Assembly (NCBI GenBank): GCA_038502055.1
Contig: JAXRKN010000041.1
Location: forward strand, 3,949,501 to 4,013,500
Direction of reading: 5' to 3'
From: Tanytarsus gracilentus
Lineage: Eukaryota > Arthropoda > Insecta > Diptera > Chironomidae
DNA length: 64,000 bases
A program made the position numbers and the translations under genes. Positions within the stretch are counted from its first letter, which is position 1; each line of letters starts with the position of its first letter. The notes under the pieces were generated by a model. The model worked only from the letters and a program-made list of their open reading frames with translations, was not told the origin of the DNA and made no database searches. This document shows, piece after piece, positions 11,408-23,385 of this stretch.

Positions 11408-13162
11408 TTATTTAACTCTAACGTTAGAATTCCATAAATGAAAGTTTACGATATAATCTGTGTTAATTCTCTGTACGCTTATAGCGAATGGTTGCGATGG
11501 ATGGAAGCAAAATGCGACGAGTCTTCTTCCCGGCAATCCTTGTTTCTGAACCGCGTGAATTCTAAATCTCAAAAGCCCCGAGTCACGTGCGAAGAATCGA
11601 ATTGGAAATTCACTTGCCGCTTTCGGTCGCTCCATAATTGACACCCACTTATCGTCATAGCTAAAGAGCGAGAGATCAAGATAGGGACTTGATGAGTAGC
11701 TTTGAGCACTGATTGGGAGTTGAGCATTGATTCTTTTGATACTTTCAATACTCCCGCCACCTTTAGCCGATATAATTGTCTGCTTGAATCGCTGATGAAG
11801 TAAATTAGCATAAATATTATTACTCGGCGAGCATGTCCATTGAGAATTGAATGACAATTTACTGTTTCTAAAATTATCAGTAAAATTCTCGAATAAGTAC
11901 AAAAGCTCATCGCTTATGTTGCTATGCACAGCCAGAATTTTCTTCTCCCAGATGTTGTAGATCACGAAGAAAGAAATGTGTGAATTGGGTTCGTGAACCT
12001 GTGAATAAGTTTTTAGTTGTATTAATTGTTTCGTTAATGTCTCTCACCTTAAGCGTGACAACCGCCTCATCCGAATACTTTATAAGTAAGTGATCTTCAT
12101 CGAGTAATTGCATTTTCCACATTCGGAGTCCGAGAAATTGATCAAAATTTTGATAGAATTTCCTCAAAGCTACACGATCGCCTTCGTTGTACCTTGCTTT
12201 AGCCTGATTAAAGAGATGAACTAAAATTCGATGCTTTAAACTGTTTATTGTGGGCTCTCGAAATGCTCGACTGTTATTTCCCGAAGTTGATGAATAGAGA
12301 AATTGTTCCTCGTCACAGCAAAATCGACCGATTTGTCGCACCAGCATAAAACTTCCCTCCAAAATGTGATAAACGTGAATCGTTTGATGCTGAATTGATA
12401 GCACCGCAAGAGTATCGTTGTAAAGATAAATTCCTTGATTGTGAGAAAGTATAATTTTGTCATTTTTAAACTCTATCGAGTCAGTAATTCGTCCTTCAAT
12501 TAAATCAATGATGTAAAGTGTGTAGTCTTCGAGTGGACAATTGGCCGTTGTGCTAATGAATTCATTGTTGGTGTAAAGCTCATAGAAATGAGGTCTCTGG
12601 TCGTCGGAAATGAGAATTGCAGCTCCAATTATCACGTGCTTTCCATCATTACAGAACAGACTGCACTCTCGATTTAATTGCTTCTCACTTCCATCCATAT
12701 TGACGACATGTTTAAGCTTAAAGAGTTTATCGAATATTTTACTTCGGATCTCATATGCTTTGCCGTTTTCTCTGTTAATGTTTGGCACAACTTCATCAGT
12801 CCAGTTCTCTCCAATTAGGTCGCCAGCAGCATCGGCTCCCTTAAACTCGTAAATTTCCAGCGAAGACTGATCGGAACTGAAGGCAATCAAAAACTTCCCG
12901 CAAGGACTAAATTTTCTCAAATAGCAAGCCGGTTTTTCGATATTTGCGACCTAAACGAAATAATTATTAAAATTTTAAATTGAAAAAATGACGCACCTAC
13001 AGTTAAATTAATTCCAATGCACTGAAAAAATTCCTGATAAGCGATTTCAGTTTTATTTCCAAAATGCTCTCGATCTCTGAGTCGATGAATGATATTCTGT
13101 GACTTTGTAAGCTTCCTCGGCTTAATTCTCTCCCTACAAATTATATCATCTTCCTCAACCAT
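11408..13162 (-). CDS. DET1: DET1 homolog, CUL4-DDB1 ubiquitin ligase component
   Basis: Three exons on the minus strand: 13162-13001, 12950-12048 and 11998-11408, all phase 0, giving 551 residues, essentially the length of animal DET1. The N-terminal IKPRKLTKSQNIIHRL and the joint NLT-VANIEKPACYLRKFSP match the family, as do FLIAFSSDQSSLEIYEFKG and the later RQIGRFCCDEEQFLYSS and FYQNFDQFLGLRMWKMQLLD segments. DET1 is a beta-propeller-like scaffold that joins DDB1, DDA1 and COP1 in a nuclear Cullin-4 E3 ligase acting on transcription factors such as c-Jun. The donor after exon 1 was set to GTAGGT because it preserves alignment length with the family. Confidence 0.95.
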
Positions 13163-13438
13163 TGTTAAAAAACAATTAAATTAATGAAATCTAAATTATT
13201 GTTTGTAAACAAAAACTTATCAAAACACAAATGTATTTTGGGGGGTTTTATTGCGCTATTATTATTAAAAACAAAAATAAACGGACAGACAAAGCGATAA
13301 AAATTAGCATTTATCTTCAATAATACGAGTTTTGTTTGTTTACAATTCGGCATTATTTTAAAAAAGAAAAATTGAGAAAAATTAAACTTTAATTAATTAG
13401 ATAGACAACTCAGAACGTATAATTGCAATTTATTCAAA
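13163..13438. promoter_or_regulatory. Divergent promoter DET1/TEFM
   Basis: Only 276 bp separate the two start codons, so both promoters must lie here or overlap the 5' untranslated regions. The sequence is AT-rich with no clear TATA box. Confidence 0.45.
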
Positions 13439-14464
13439 ATGCTAGCGTCAATCAGAGCATTAAATCGCGTCAGGTAAGCACAATAAATTGTCATTTTGAT
13501 AGAATCAAATAAACTCGTGTTGTGAATTAAAATTTCAATAATTTATGTCCACTAATTTGTCTCCATGACTTATTTAATTCATTTTAGATTCACCTCTCGA
13601 TTTCTTTGTAACAAATATTCATCATCCAGTGAAAGCTACTCTGTTCAACAAGGAAACGATTTGGAATCAAAAAATCCAAGCTCAGCAAATGCCACCGATC
13701 AAGATTTATTTAAAGTTGTCAACACATACAATTTAGTTATACCCGAGCTCCATGAGGTTGTTCGCGAAAGGATCACTTCAATTATCTCTTTCAAAATTGA
13801 CGTGAAGCACATAGCATGGACAAAAATTTGCTACTCTCCCAATGACGTGAATGAGACGTATTACATCGAGGATTGGAACTGCCATATAATTGAAGTTGAA
13901 AAGCAAAATATGCCAACAATGTTACGAATACTTCATAAGTACATCGATTGCATACCTCATGCCGATGTATATGTCATTGAAAGTTTGCCAGCTTTGAGAT
14001 CAGTTCCAGGAGCTGAAAAGATGTTCAAGAATGCCCTTACGGCTCAATTTTATGCGATGTTTTGTGTTTTAATATCGTCAAGAAAAGGCATTACGATTTG
14101 TGACCAAGAGACGGGAGAGGAAATTGACTTTCATAACATGTACTACCTCAAGAGTAATCTGACATCGCGTTTCTACAAATACCTCATTGGCGATGAGCGC
14201 GTGTCGACTGAAAAAATTGTGGAATCAATTTCAGAATACAATGGAGTTTTTCGTCGCCTTAAGGATGATCCAAAATTAAGCTCAATTAACATACCGCCAA
14301 GGCTCAAAGAGAACTTCAGTAAATCGAGACCCGTCAAGAGGGAATATCTTGGAAATTCATTGCTGGTTGGCCTAACTTTTCTGAAACTTTTCGTGGAGCA
14401 ATGTAGCAAGTCCATTGGCACGTTAAAATTAAAAAATACTGACGAATCGTGTTTAGAGAAATAA
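13439..14464 (+). CDS. TEFM: Mitochondrial transcription elongation factor TEFM-like
   Basis: Two exons, 13439-13473 and 13588-14464, joined as AG|A, 303 residues. The N-terminus (MLASIRALNRVRFTSRFLC) is rich in Arg/Ser/Leu without acidic residues, a typical mitochondrial presequence. The body contains the RNase-H-like fold of TEFM: SFKIDVKHIAWTKICY, an ADVYVIESLP strand, and IGDERVSTEKIVE near the end, matching the IGDSRTSG-type motif. In animals TEFM is a dimeric, catalytically inactive nuclease-fold protein that makes the mitochondrial RNA polymerase processive. Identification rests on these motifs and order rather than high identity. The stop codon overlaps an AATAAA at 14460-14465. Confidence 0.8.
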
Positions 14465-14470
14465 AATGCT

Positions 14471-15284
14471 TTAATTCCAAATAGATTTGTTGTTAACAAG
14501 CGTGTCATTAAAGCCTTTAATAAATATTTTAGATTGATACCAATTGAATTCGCGAGGGTGTTGAATTTCTTCCTCGAATATGGCAGTGCTTTCAATGTCT
14601 TTCTCGTCCTTTATCGTAAGAAGTTCCTCAAATGCATCCTGGAACACCTCGAAACTCGTTGTGGTATCATAAAATTCGATAGAAAACTTTTTGCACGATT
14701 TGTTGAGCTCAAAATCACGTAGCTCTACGAGATCATCGTTGTCAATTTGTATGGGTCGATTAAAGAGAAAGAACACATTGGTTGTGGGCATTTGATGGGT
14801 GTGCTGAAGATAATCGTGTGTAATAAGCTGTAAAAGCACTCGTCGAAGGGATGATTCGTTGATAAATGTTGATAAAGTGTTGTCATAAGGAATCAGTGGT
14901 AAAATAATCTCGTATGCTTCCAATGCTGTGTAAATGGACTTCCCAAACACCAAAAGTATGGACGTTGTCGAAGTGATTTCGTTTTGAATCAGCTAAAATT
15001 TAATTTATTAATTACTTTAAAGCTTTCGTAAGTTTATTAGTTACCTCTTTAATATCACATATTCTCTCGTATGTCTCCTTCGCTTGATCAACAGTCTTTA
15101 ATCTCTTGAAACAGGAAATCTCCTCAGTCTGGATCTTTTTAATGGACTTCTCGAAATTTTCAAATGTAAATGGAATTATATTTCTAAAATGCAGTAAAAA
15201 ATTAACTACGCTCGTCGTCAATGAACACACAAACTCTGTGGTGGCTTTAAAGTCTAAATTAATTTTAATTTGTCTCTCTTCCAT
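14471..15284 (-). CDS. MAD2L1BP: p31comet / MAD2L1-binding protein homolog
   Basis: Two exons on the minus strand, 15284-15045 and 14992-14471, joined in phase 0 (GAG|CTG), 253 residues. The match to p31comet is by architecture: an N-terminal helix and strand (FVCSLTTSVVNFLLHFRNIIPFTF), a charged loop, the TSTTSILLVFGKSIYTALE strand-helix, LPLIPYDNTLSTFINESSLRRVL, and a C-terminal WYQSKIFIKGFND resembling the family ending WFQAPVTFKGF. p31comet has a HORMA-like fold and binds closed MAD2, working with the AAA ATPase TRIP13 to silence the spindle checkpoint. It ends 6 bp from the TEFM stop on the opposite strand. Confidence 0.82.
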
Positions 15285-16619
15285 CGTGTTATAACATGAA
15301 TTAACTTAAAAATAAAAATTATCGCGGCGAAATCTAAACGGTCAAAAACTTTTTCTGAAGTACCTACCTACAGTGAAATCGAAATTTTTGAATTCCTCTT
15401 GGCAGTCAAACTTATTGAAGATTTTATCACACATTGGGACGATATGAAAACGAAATCCGCCAAAATAGTAAAACGGGTTGAGTAAGGTAGTGAATGCCCT
15501 CTTAACACCATTCTAAAGGATTTTTTAAGATACAGACCTTGGAATCAGGCTCTTAAGCCCCTCCAAACATGAAACAAAGTTATGTAATATAGAACACTCA
15601 TTTAAGTGTTTTTTATGACTAGCAACCTTAATTTGGGTCTGATTACTTGTTTAAAATAAAGCTTTAACCAGCAAACATTTTTTAGCATCGCCAATGACCA
15701 CTAAAAAAGCCTCTAAATATTTTATTGAGTGCAAAAATCAAAGCCTCCTTTTAGACAAATTTATAATTTTAATAACACTTCATACAAAATTGGGAAAATT
15801 TGAGTCATCTTCAAGCTCATATAACTTTTAAAGGAGCAAAAATGAGCAGATAGTTCCTTTCCCATTCTTGACGCTTTTTTTCTTGTCTTTATGAAAATAC
15901 TTTCAAATTTAGGTTCCATTAGGTTCCACAGACTTTAGGCAAGTTTTAGTGTGAGTCCGTTTTAACATATTTTGAAGTTAAGTTTAGAGCACTTCCAATG
16001 CTTAAAATGAGAAATTTCAAGCGAAATAAAATATATTACACATTTTTCTGCAATTAAACATCTGAAAATGTTCAGTGACAGTTGTCAAAACTTAATTAAT
16101 TCAATAAATAAAAAATCATGATTTTTCTCGAGCTTAAGAGGGGTCGACTTTGGAGGCTTCAAAAAGACTATTGTGACTGAACAAGAAAAACATTATTGAT
16201 GCACGTCATTAGAGGATGCTTCAAGGAATCTTTAAGTATGATAACTTAAGGACAAACTGCATCTCACAGATCCTGAATTGTGGCGGTTTTCGTTTTCTAA
16301 TCTTCCCAATGTGTATCAGATTTATTTTTAAAATTTACTGACTGTTATTTAATATTAGTTATTTATGATTATTTGCTAACAATTAATTCAGGTAAATTTC
16401 CGTAAATTTAAAAATCATCTAAATTTTAAAACTCGTTCGACCTCCACAAGTTTTTGAGATTCTCAAGTTTTTTGTTTACATCAAAATTAATCATATCTCA
16501 AAAATTACAAATTTTAAAAGAAAGTACGCTTTGGTTAAAGCACAAAATACGTAATAACTTAGCACAAGTAAAAAGTTTATCGATCAAAGTTCAAAATTTA
16601 TCAAAATACTTGCGATAAA
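15285..16619. other. Intergenic region, mostly a transposon-like element
   Basis: Between p31comet and shutdown. About two thirds is the 884-bp inverted-ended element at 15430-16313. The remainder is AT-rich and divergent-promoter DNA for the flanking genes. Confidence 0.6.
15430..16313. mobile_element. Non-autonomous DNA transposon, Transib-like ends
   Basis: The ends are inverted copies: left starts CACATTGGGACGATATGAAA, and the reverse complement of the right end starts CACATTGGGAAGATTAGAAA. Similarity continues for 37 bases (about 32 matching) to a CCGCCA element. The element is flanked by the direct repeat TATCA (15425-15429 and 16314-16318), a 5-bp target duplication. Inside, a second inverted similarity (CTTAAGCCCCTCCAAA against TTTGGAGG...CTTAAG) is seen. 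There is no transposase frame. A 5-bp duplication and CAC-starting ends fit the Transib superfamily; other superfamilies are not excluded. Confidence 0.7.
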
Positions 16620-17815
16620 ATGGAAGATTTAGAAAATAATCATCTCAACCTTCAATCGCCACTTTCTTTGAGGTTCGTTGAGTGTCATATTTCATTTAAA
16701 AATGCACAATCTGCTTACTTTCAAACATCCAGTTACATAATTTTAAAGATCAACTTATTAATGCTAACTTAACTTTTAGGGATCTCGTTGGAAATGGCGA
16801 AACATTTTCATTTGACACCGCTGAAACGAATACTGAAGAATTCAACACTGATGAAATGGATTTTCTGAACTTTCCCGATGTTGAAAATTACTTAAATCCA
16901 CTCGAGCAGACATTTGATGAGCATAAAATGCACATGGAAGAAGTGTTTGATGGTGTTTGGAAGAAAGTTGTTAAGGCAGCACCTGTTAGTGCGATGGCTA
17001 TCGATTTTTCACGTCATCGCATCACTTACCATCGTAATTTTTTCATGGAAGGTGACACGGCACCATTTGACTCGACGTACTTAAATGGCGATCCCGATAT
17101 CGTTTGTAATGATATCGATACGAAATTGACTGGCTTTGCTGAGGCTTTGAGCACAATGAAGGAAGGTGAAAGTGCACTTTTCATAATAACATACAAGAAG
17201 ATGTTTGGTGCCAACGGTTGCATGCCACGAGTTCAACCGGCTGCTGATGTTCTTGCTGAATTGAAAGTGGTCAAAGTTGAGGAAATTGGTGATGATAAGA
17301 GTGTGAATAAGCTCAATGAATTCACTCAAATCAACACCTTTGAGGAGGCTAAAATGTTGGCTAAGGAAGCACGTTTGAGGGCTAAAGATAATTTTGGAAA
17401 TGGTAACATCAACGCAGCAGTTAGAATTTATCAAAAGATTATTCAAATGCTCGAATTTGCTAAAGTTGGTGGAGAAAATGAGAGCAGAGAACGTGATGAG
17501 CTTTCAATTCAAGTCTTGTCAAATCTTGCAACATGTTTTAACATTCAAAACAAATCGAAAAACACCCTCACGACAATTGCTCAAATTGAGGCAAAATGCA
17601 GCATCGATAATCAGCCAAAGATTCTCTTTACAAAAGGAAAAGCTCTTCGCATGGCCGGCGATTATAAAGAAGCATTGCAAACCCTCAAGATGGCTCAGTG
17701 CATTCAACCAAATGATAAGACAATCTCAGCTGAACTCGAGAAGCTTGACGCGTGCATCGCTGACTATAACGATTTCAGCAAGAAACTTTCATCGTTTTTA
17801 ACTTTGAAAGATTAA
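16620..17815 (+). CDS. shu: Shutdown/FKBP6-like FKBP-TPR co-chaperone
   Basis: Two exons, 16620-16672 and 16780-17815, joined as AG|G, 362 residues; the donor is AG|GTTCGT. An FKBP-like domain (about residues 95-210: FDSTYLNGDPDIVC, TGFAEALSTMKEGESALFIITYKKMFG) lacks canonical pocket residues (Phe in place of the central Trp), so isomerase activity is unlikely, as in FKBP6. Three TPR-like helix pairs follow (about 215-350), with FTKGKALRMAGDYKEALQTLKMAQ as the clearest, ending in a KLDACIADYNDF segment like the FKBP6 tail. In flies Shutdown works with Hsp90 to load piRNAs onto Piwi proteins in the germline. AATAAA is at 17957-17962. Confidence 0.88.
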
Positions 17816-18227
17816 CATTTTTATCGAATCTTTACAATAATTAATTAAACTCCAAAGTACATACGACTATTTTTAAGAAAAACCGAAGATTTATAGAACG
17901 TTAATAACTTCAGATCTCTATTAATGTGATTAATAATGTTAAAATTTTGATACACCAATAAAATATATTCACTACGTATTTCTAACGTATTTTCGGATTT
18001 TAAATTTTTAAGCGACAAAAAAATATTTTTTTCAGTGCCACGAAAGATTTTTTCGATTTAAGTTCAATTATGAACGAGTTTTAATTAATTTATCACATTT
18101 AATAATTAACACAACTCGCAAGAGTCACTGCTAGCACAAATGTGAGGTTCAATCATGTGGATTACAGCCGAAATTCATCAAATAATCAAACATTTTATTT
18201 TCACAGCCGGAAAAAAGTTTTACAAAA
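17816..18227. other. Intergenic between shutdown and CLASRP
   Basis: Holds the shutdown 3' end and probably a CLASRP 5' untranslated region. TTTTCACAG at about 18198-18206 could be an acceptor for an untranslated intron just before the CLASRP start. Otherwise nothing distinctive. Confidence 0.5.
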
Positions 18228-21200
18228 ATGTGGCATGAGGCAAGGAAGCAGGAGAAAAAGATCCGCGGCATGCTGGTTGATTATCGAAAGCGAGCCGACA
18301 GGAGAAAAGAATTCTACGAGAAAATCGTTAGTAAAATTATCGTTCATTTATTCACCGATTTGGCAGCAGCTGGATGTTCTCTTATTGAAATCCAGAACGT
18401 TAAAAATAATAAAATAAATCAATTAATGAAGATGTATGTTTATATTTTTAGAAAGCAGATCCAAATCAGTTTCTCCAAGTGCACGGCCGGAAGTGTAAAA
18501 TTCATTATGAAGTCACAGACATGACTGATGATATGCATATGTGAGAGAGTGAAATCAAATACATCTTGAATAACAACATCAAGCTAATTAAACTCTCTAT
18601 TGTTTTCAGGATGCCATGGCAGGGTCAAAAAGACAACTTGATTGACAGATTTGATGTACGCGCACACCTTGATTACATCCCGCCGCCTAAAAAAGAAGAT
18701 CTACAGGAGGAAAAAATCACGGAACAAGAAAGACAAGTCAATTACGAAGCCTATAGAGTTCTCGCACAAAACGAGTTTCTCGGCATTAATGAGCCTGAAT
18801 TTCTTCGTCAAGTTCAAACGGAAGAGCAGTTCGGAAGTGCTGAGAAGGGTGGCGGCGTCGATAGTGATAAGAAGAAGAAAAATAGTCAAGCCAACGCAGC
18901 GATTGGATACACTTATGAAGACTCGACAGCCACATCATCAAGTTCAGTGCCATTTTCTCAGCAAATTCTATCAATTGAAACATCAACAGCATCATCGAGT
19001 CGTTTTGAAGAGTTTGCCAAAGACTATTCGGATGAAAGTGACATTGACATGGATGTGCAGGTTGATGTGAAAAAAATTGGCACCACACAAGCTCATGAAT
19101 TAAATAATTTTGGCAAAAAGTACGGCATGATATCGAATGATCTATTTTCATATCTAACTCGCGATGAAGAGGAAAAGCAGTCAATGAAAGCCATGAAGGA
19201 ACAGGAGGCTGATAAAATTCTAGGTGGTGGGAGAAAGAGTCGACGCGAGAGAAGGTCACAACGTGAAAAGAGAATTTTAGGCAAACCACTTACTTTCAGT
19301 CCGCCGAGCTATGCCGCAAAGGAAGAAAAATTACCAGAAAATGAAGAAGAAAGTGACAAAAGTTCAAGAGAATCGAAATCACCTTCGATCGAAAAAATTA
19401 CATACATTACCTCATTCGGTGGCGAGGAAGAACTCCAGCCACATTCGAAAATATCGATACCATTCAAGAAGACAATGCCAAAAAATCTCGTTAATCTCAG
19501 GCGAAATGAAACATTTGCTGATAAAGTGAGAGAAAATTCTGATAAACTTCGACACCTCAATGATACTGAAAAGAGAAAAGATTCGAGACGCAGTCGAAGT
19601 TCATCGAGACATCGTGGAAGGTCCAGAAGTGCTTCGAGAAGAAGACGATATAGATCAAGAAGTCGCTCTTACAGTCGACGAAGATATTCTTCAAGATCAA
19701 GATCAAGGAGTCGTAGACGGAGGTATTCGTCCAGATCATATAGTCGTTCTTCGAGGAGTGTCTCAAGAGAAAGATATTCGAGTCGTCGTAAATCATCAAG
19801 CTACAGGAAAAGAAGTTCATATAAATCGAGAAGTCGTGACCGACGTAGATCATCATCCCGAGAGAGATCAAGAAATCGTCGAAAATATTCAAGCAGCTCA
19901 TCGTCATCTAGTACAAGCTCAACAAGTAGCACGAGTAGTCACCGATCAAGTACAAGATCTCCTGAGAAAAAAAGTGTCAAGGAAAAATCAATTTCAAGAG
20001 AAAAATCTAAATCGCCAATAAGGGAGAAACCAGTTATTTTAAGTCCGAAAACAGTTGGAACATCTGACAATCAGCCGCCACCACCACCTGCCGTTGTTAA
20101 GCGATATTATGGGAGAAGAAAAGATGAAGAAAGTTCGAGTTCACTTTCAGTTGATAGCGATGATAATGATCACGATCATGACAGAAGAACTGGCTCGAAT
20201 GAAAGGTAAAATTCAATTTTAATTTATAAGATATAAAATATAATAAATTTCCTTCTAGTTCCGCCAATGATGTACAGAAAGTTAGGTCTGCAGATATCAA
20301 AGTCAGTAAGATTTTATTAAATTTATCCACAACACACTCATCAAAAAAAAGAAAAATTCTCGTTAAAGTCGAAATTCATTTGGGCAAACTTATTTCATAA
20401 AATACTCATTAGGTTTATTAATGACTTCGCATATAAAAGAAAAAAAAGATTTTAAACAACTTAATTTGCAAAAATGTTAATTTTTTGCGGTCGAAATAAT
20501 TTTTTTGAAAACGTCTATTAAGTAATGCTATTTTTTCTTTTCTTTTCTTTTCTGTATTATTCCAATCATCTATGCACAATCGCTTCACACAATTATTTAG
20601 ATTGGCTTGTCAAAGTCTACGACTACGGTTGGACCACCGACAATCATGATCAATCCACGGGAGAAGTTGAAGAAAAAAATGCAAATCTTATTGAATAAGC
20701 AATGTAAGTGGAAGCTTATGAGCTTCACATGACATCCATTGAGATTAATTTATCATTCGTGATTTCCTAAACATCTCTTTTTTTCACGCCTATTTTCCAC
20801 ATCATTATTATTACAGACAAAGCCGATAAGAAGGCCGAAACTGAAAAAATTGAGCGCCAAATGCAGCAGCAGCAGGAACGAGATGAAGAAATGCGTGAGC
20901 TGGCGATTAAGTTGCGAAAAAGACAGCGTGAACTGCGTCACAAGTATGGAGAGGAGAATAAGGACTCGAACACCAATAGTGAATCTGATGAGAATGACTC
21001 GAAAAGACATGAACGGAAGTCATCGACTTCCAGTAGTTCAAGTAGCTCAAATAATGATAGCAAGAAAGGCCGAAGTCGCTCAAATTCATCATCGAGACGT
21101 CGGAAGCGTTTTAAAACGAGCATAAGTCGATCACCGGTACGATATGGCGCCAGACGATCACGTAGCAAAAGCTCAGGTAGGAACTATCGTCGTCGTTATT

Positions 21201-21232
21201 CGAGATCGCGATCGCGCGATTACCGTCGATAA
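18228..21232 (+). CDS. CLASRP: CLK4-associating serine/arginine-rich protein (SWAP-like splicing regulator)
   Basis: Six exons: 18228-18326, 18452-18540, 18610-20205, 20259-20301, 20601-20703 and 20817-21232, giving 781 residues in one phase-consistent frame. The N-terminal DRY-EERY/SWAP region is diagnostic: MWHEARKQEKKIRGML, QFLQVHGRKCKIHYE, then MPWQGQKDNLIDRFDVRAHL. The middle is acidic and Ser-rich, followed by a dense RS domain (about residues 340-490). After a PPPPP stretch the last exons encode PREKLKKKMQILLNKQYKADKKAE, a coiled coil, and a second RS tail ending SRDYRR. The nuclear protein interacts with Clk kinases and modulates alternative splicing. The donor of exon 4 is GTCAGT, chosen over a nearby better GTAAGA because the latter leads to a stop. 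Confidence 0.92.
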
Positions 21233-23385
21233 ACCATTTCTGTTTTTTTCAAATGCTAACTGATTGTTAAAATATCACTTAAATATACCTATTTCCATAC
21301 ATATACAATTCTATCAAACAAATGTTGTCAATTGCGGTTGTTGTAAATTTTTCTAGATTTTTTACTATTTGATTGAATTTGCACCGTAATTACGCGTAAT
21401 TCACTTCATTTAACTATATTTTTTCAGGGTAAAATAATTTCCTTCTTTTATAATTTAAACTTTAACAATTAATCCATGATTTTTACATATCCCGAAAAAA
21501 AAAATATTTTATTATTTTCTTAACCATCACAAGTCAATTTCAATAAAGATTAACATTGCAGAAAGATATCAAATGTTTATTTGTTTTTACAGATCTTTAT
21601 TTTGATAGATGAACATTAAACTGACCATGAACACATGGCAGTATCAATTTTCAAGGATCGTTTAAGCACATTTCACTTGATAGTATTGTGATCAAATTTA
21701 TTTTAAGTGGTTTCACGCAGGATATACACATGATCGACCGTTCAGATATAAGCTTTTAAGTTGAGCGCATTTTAAACTCATCAAAAATAGTTCACAAAAT
21801 TAATTTTAAAAATAACAAAAAAAATTCCTTTATCATAAAAATCGCACTCGTGTCGCATTAAAATTCCACATCTAATCACCTGAAAAAAATTAGCTAAAGA
21901 GATGTTTTAAAGTTCATTGAGAGATGCGCATTTAAAGTGATCAATTGACCATGGTAAATTAAGTAGACAAGTGGATTCATCTTTCATCGCAGTATTATTA
22001 ATTCGTCTAAATGGGTATTACTCTGACTATTAACATTTTGCATTTTTTCGAGGGACTGTGAAGAAATTTTTTTAGTGGCTCTTCCTCTCGGCAAGATGAA
22101 CTCAAACAATTGTTAATGTTGCGTACATAGAAATTATTTTAATTAAAATCAACGACAAGATTTTCGTCATTTTTCATCGGACTGAAGTTTTTAAAAAAAT
22201 CAGGCTGGTGTGAAGTGTGCGTAATGTAACGAAAAATGAATTGTTTTTTCGCTTGACGTAGAAGTAGCCGAGTAGCGTATTGTAATGAAATTTAATGAGT
22301 TTTAACGATCTTCAATGCTACTTAACGAGATACCCAAAGAGACAGCTCATGAGTGGTTTAAACGTGTCATCAAAGTGAAGATGATTATGCGCAATAATCA
22401 GTGTTTTAATGGAGCGTGGTTAAGAAAATTAGGTGACATTAAAAAAATTCAAAAAAATTCCACTTGCACTTAGAATTTTGAGAATTGATAAAAACGATTA
22501 ATTTTAACGAAATATTTTTTATTTTTGTTTAGAAATTTTTTCAAAATCAAACTTTACTTTAATAAAATTTTCATAGAAAAGTATTGAAATTTCATTTCAA
22601 CTGTCAGGTCAAAAAAATCAATTTATCATTCTTGCAACTGTCAAACGAGATGATATTTTTTCTACATATATCACAAATTTCTATGGAAACATCCATGTTA
22701 TGTAATATTTCTTATTTAGTGCCTTTCTTTCTCCCATCATTTTGCATTTTTGTTTTTTTGGAGTATCAACAACAGCATGTAAGAGGTTCGATCTTCATCG
22801 TGCATCGAAGTCTTTTGTTGTGTTTCACATGCGCCGATGAGTAATTGATTGCCTGGTGATACTTCAATGTGTTCACCCTCCGAATGCAATTATGTTATGA
22901 GACTACTCTTCGTGCGGTGATACATATATGTCGACACATAGAGCACTAATGTGAGCTCCATTGTCAGTCGGATAACTTTGAAGCATTAAAAAGAGTTTTT
23001 TTTTCAAGATCTTTTAAGTTCACTCTGAAGAAATAACTAAATATATGTTAATGGATATTCTCTCTCTTTTGTGAACGACCAGCTAAACAATAAAAGCCGC
23101 AAAATCGATATATGCTCAGGATGGAATCATGATCACTGACCGCACATTGTTTATGAAACTTTAAAAGCAATTTTTGATGCGAATTTTTTTTGGACATGAT
23201 TTTTGTCTGTCATGCAAGGTAAAAAGCATTTTTCCAATGAGTGAGGGACATGATTTAATATGTGCTGGTTTGCTCAGTAAAATTATTGTGCAAAATAAAA
23301 AGTTAATTTTTTGAATTACCTAGTCTAAAATTTAACGGAATTTTTAAAATTTAAATAATTTTATAGCTGAAATTTTTCAAATTAT

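Noticed and set aside
19557..20021. Alternate-frame products in the CLASRP RS domain
   Set aside because: They arise from the AGA/TCG-rich RS coding sequence; the CLASRP frame is supported by family motifs at both ends.
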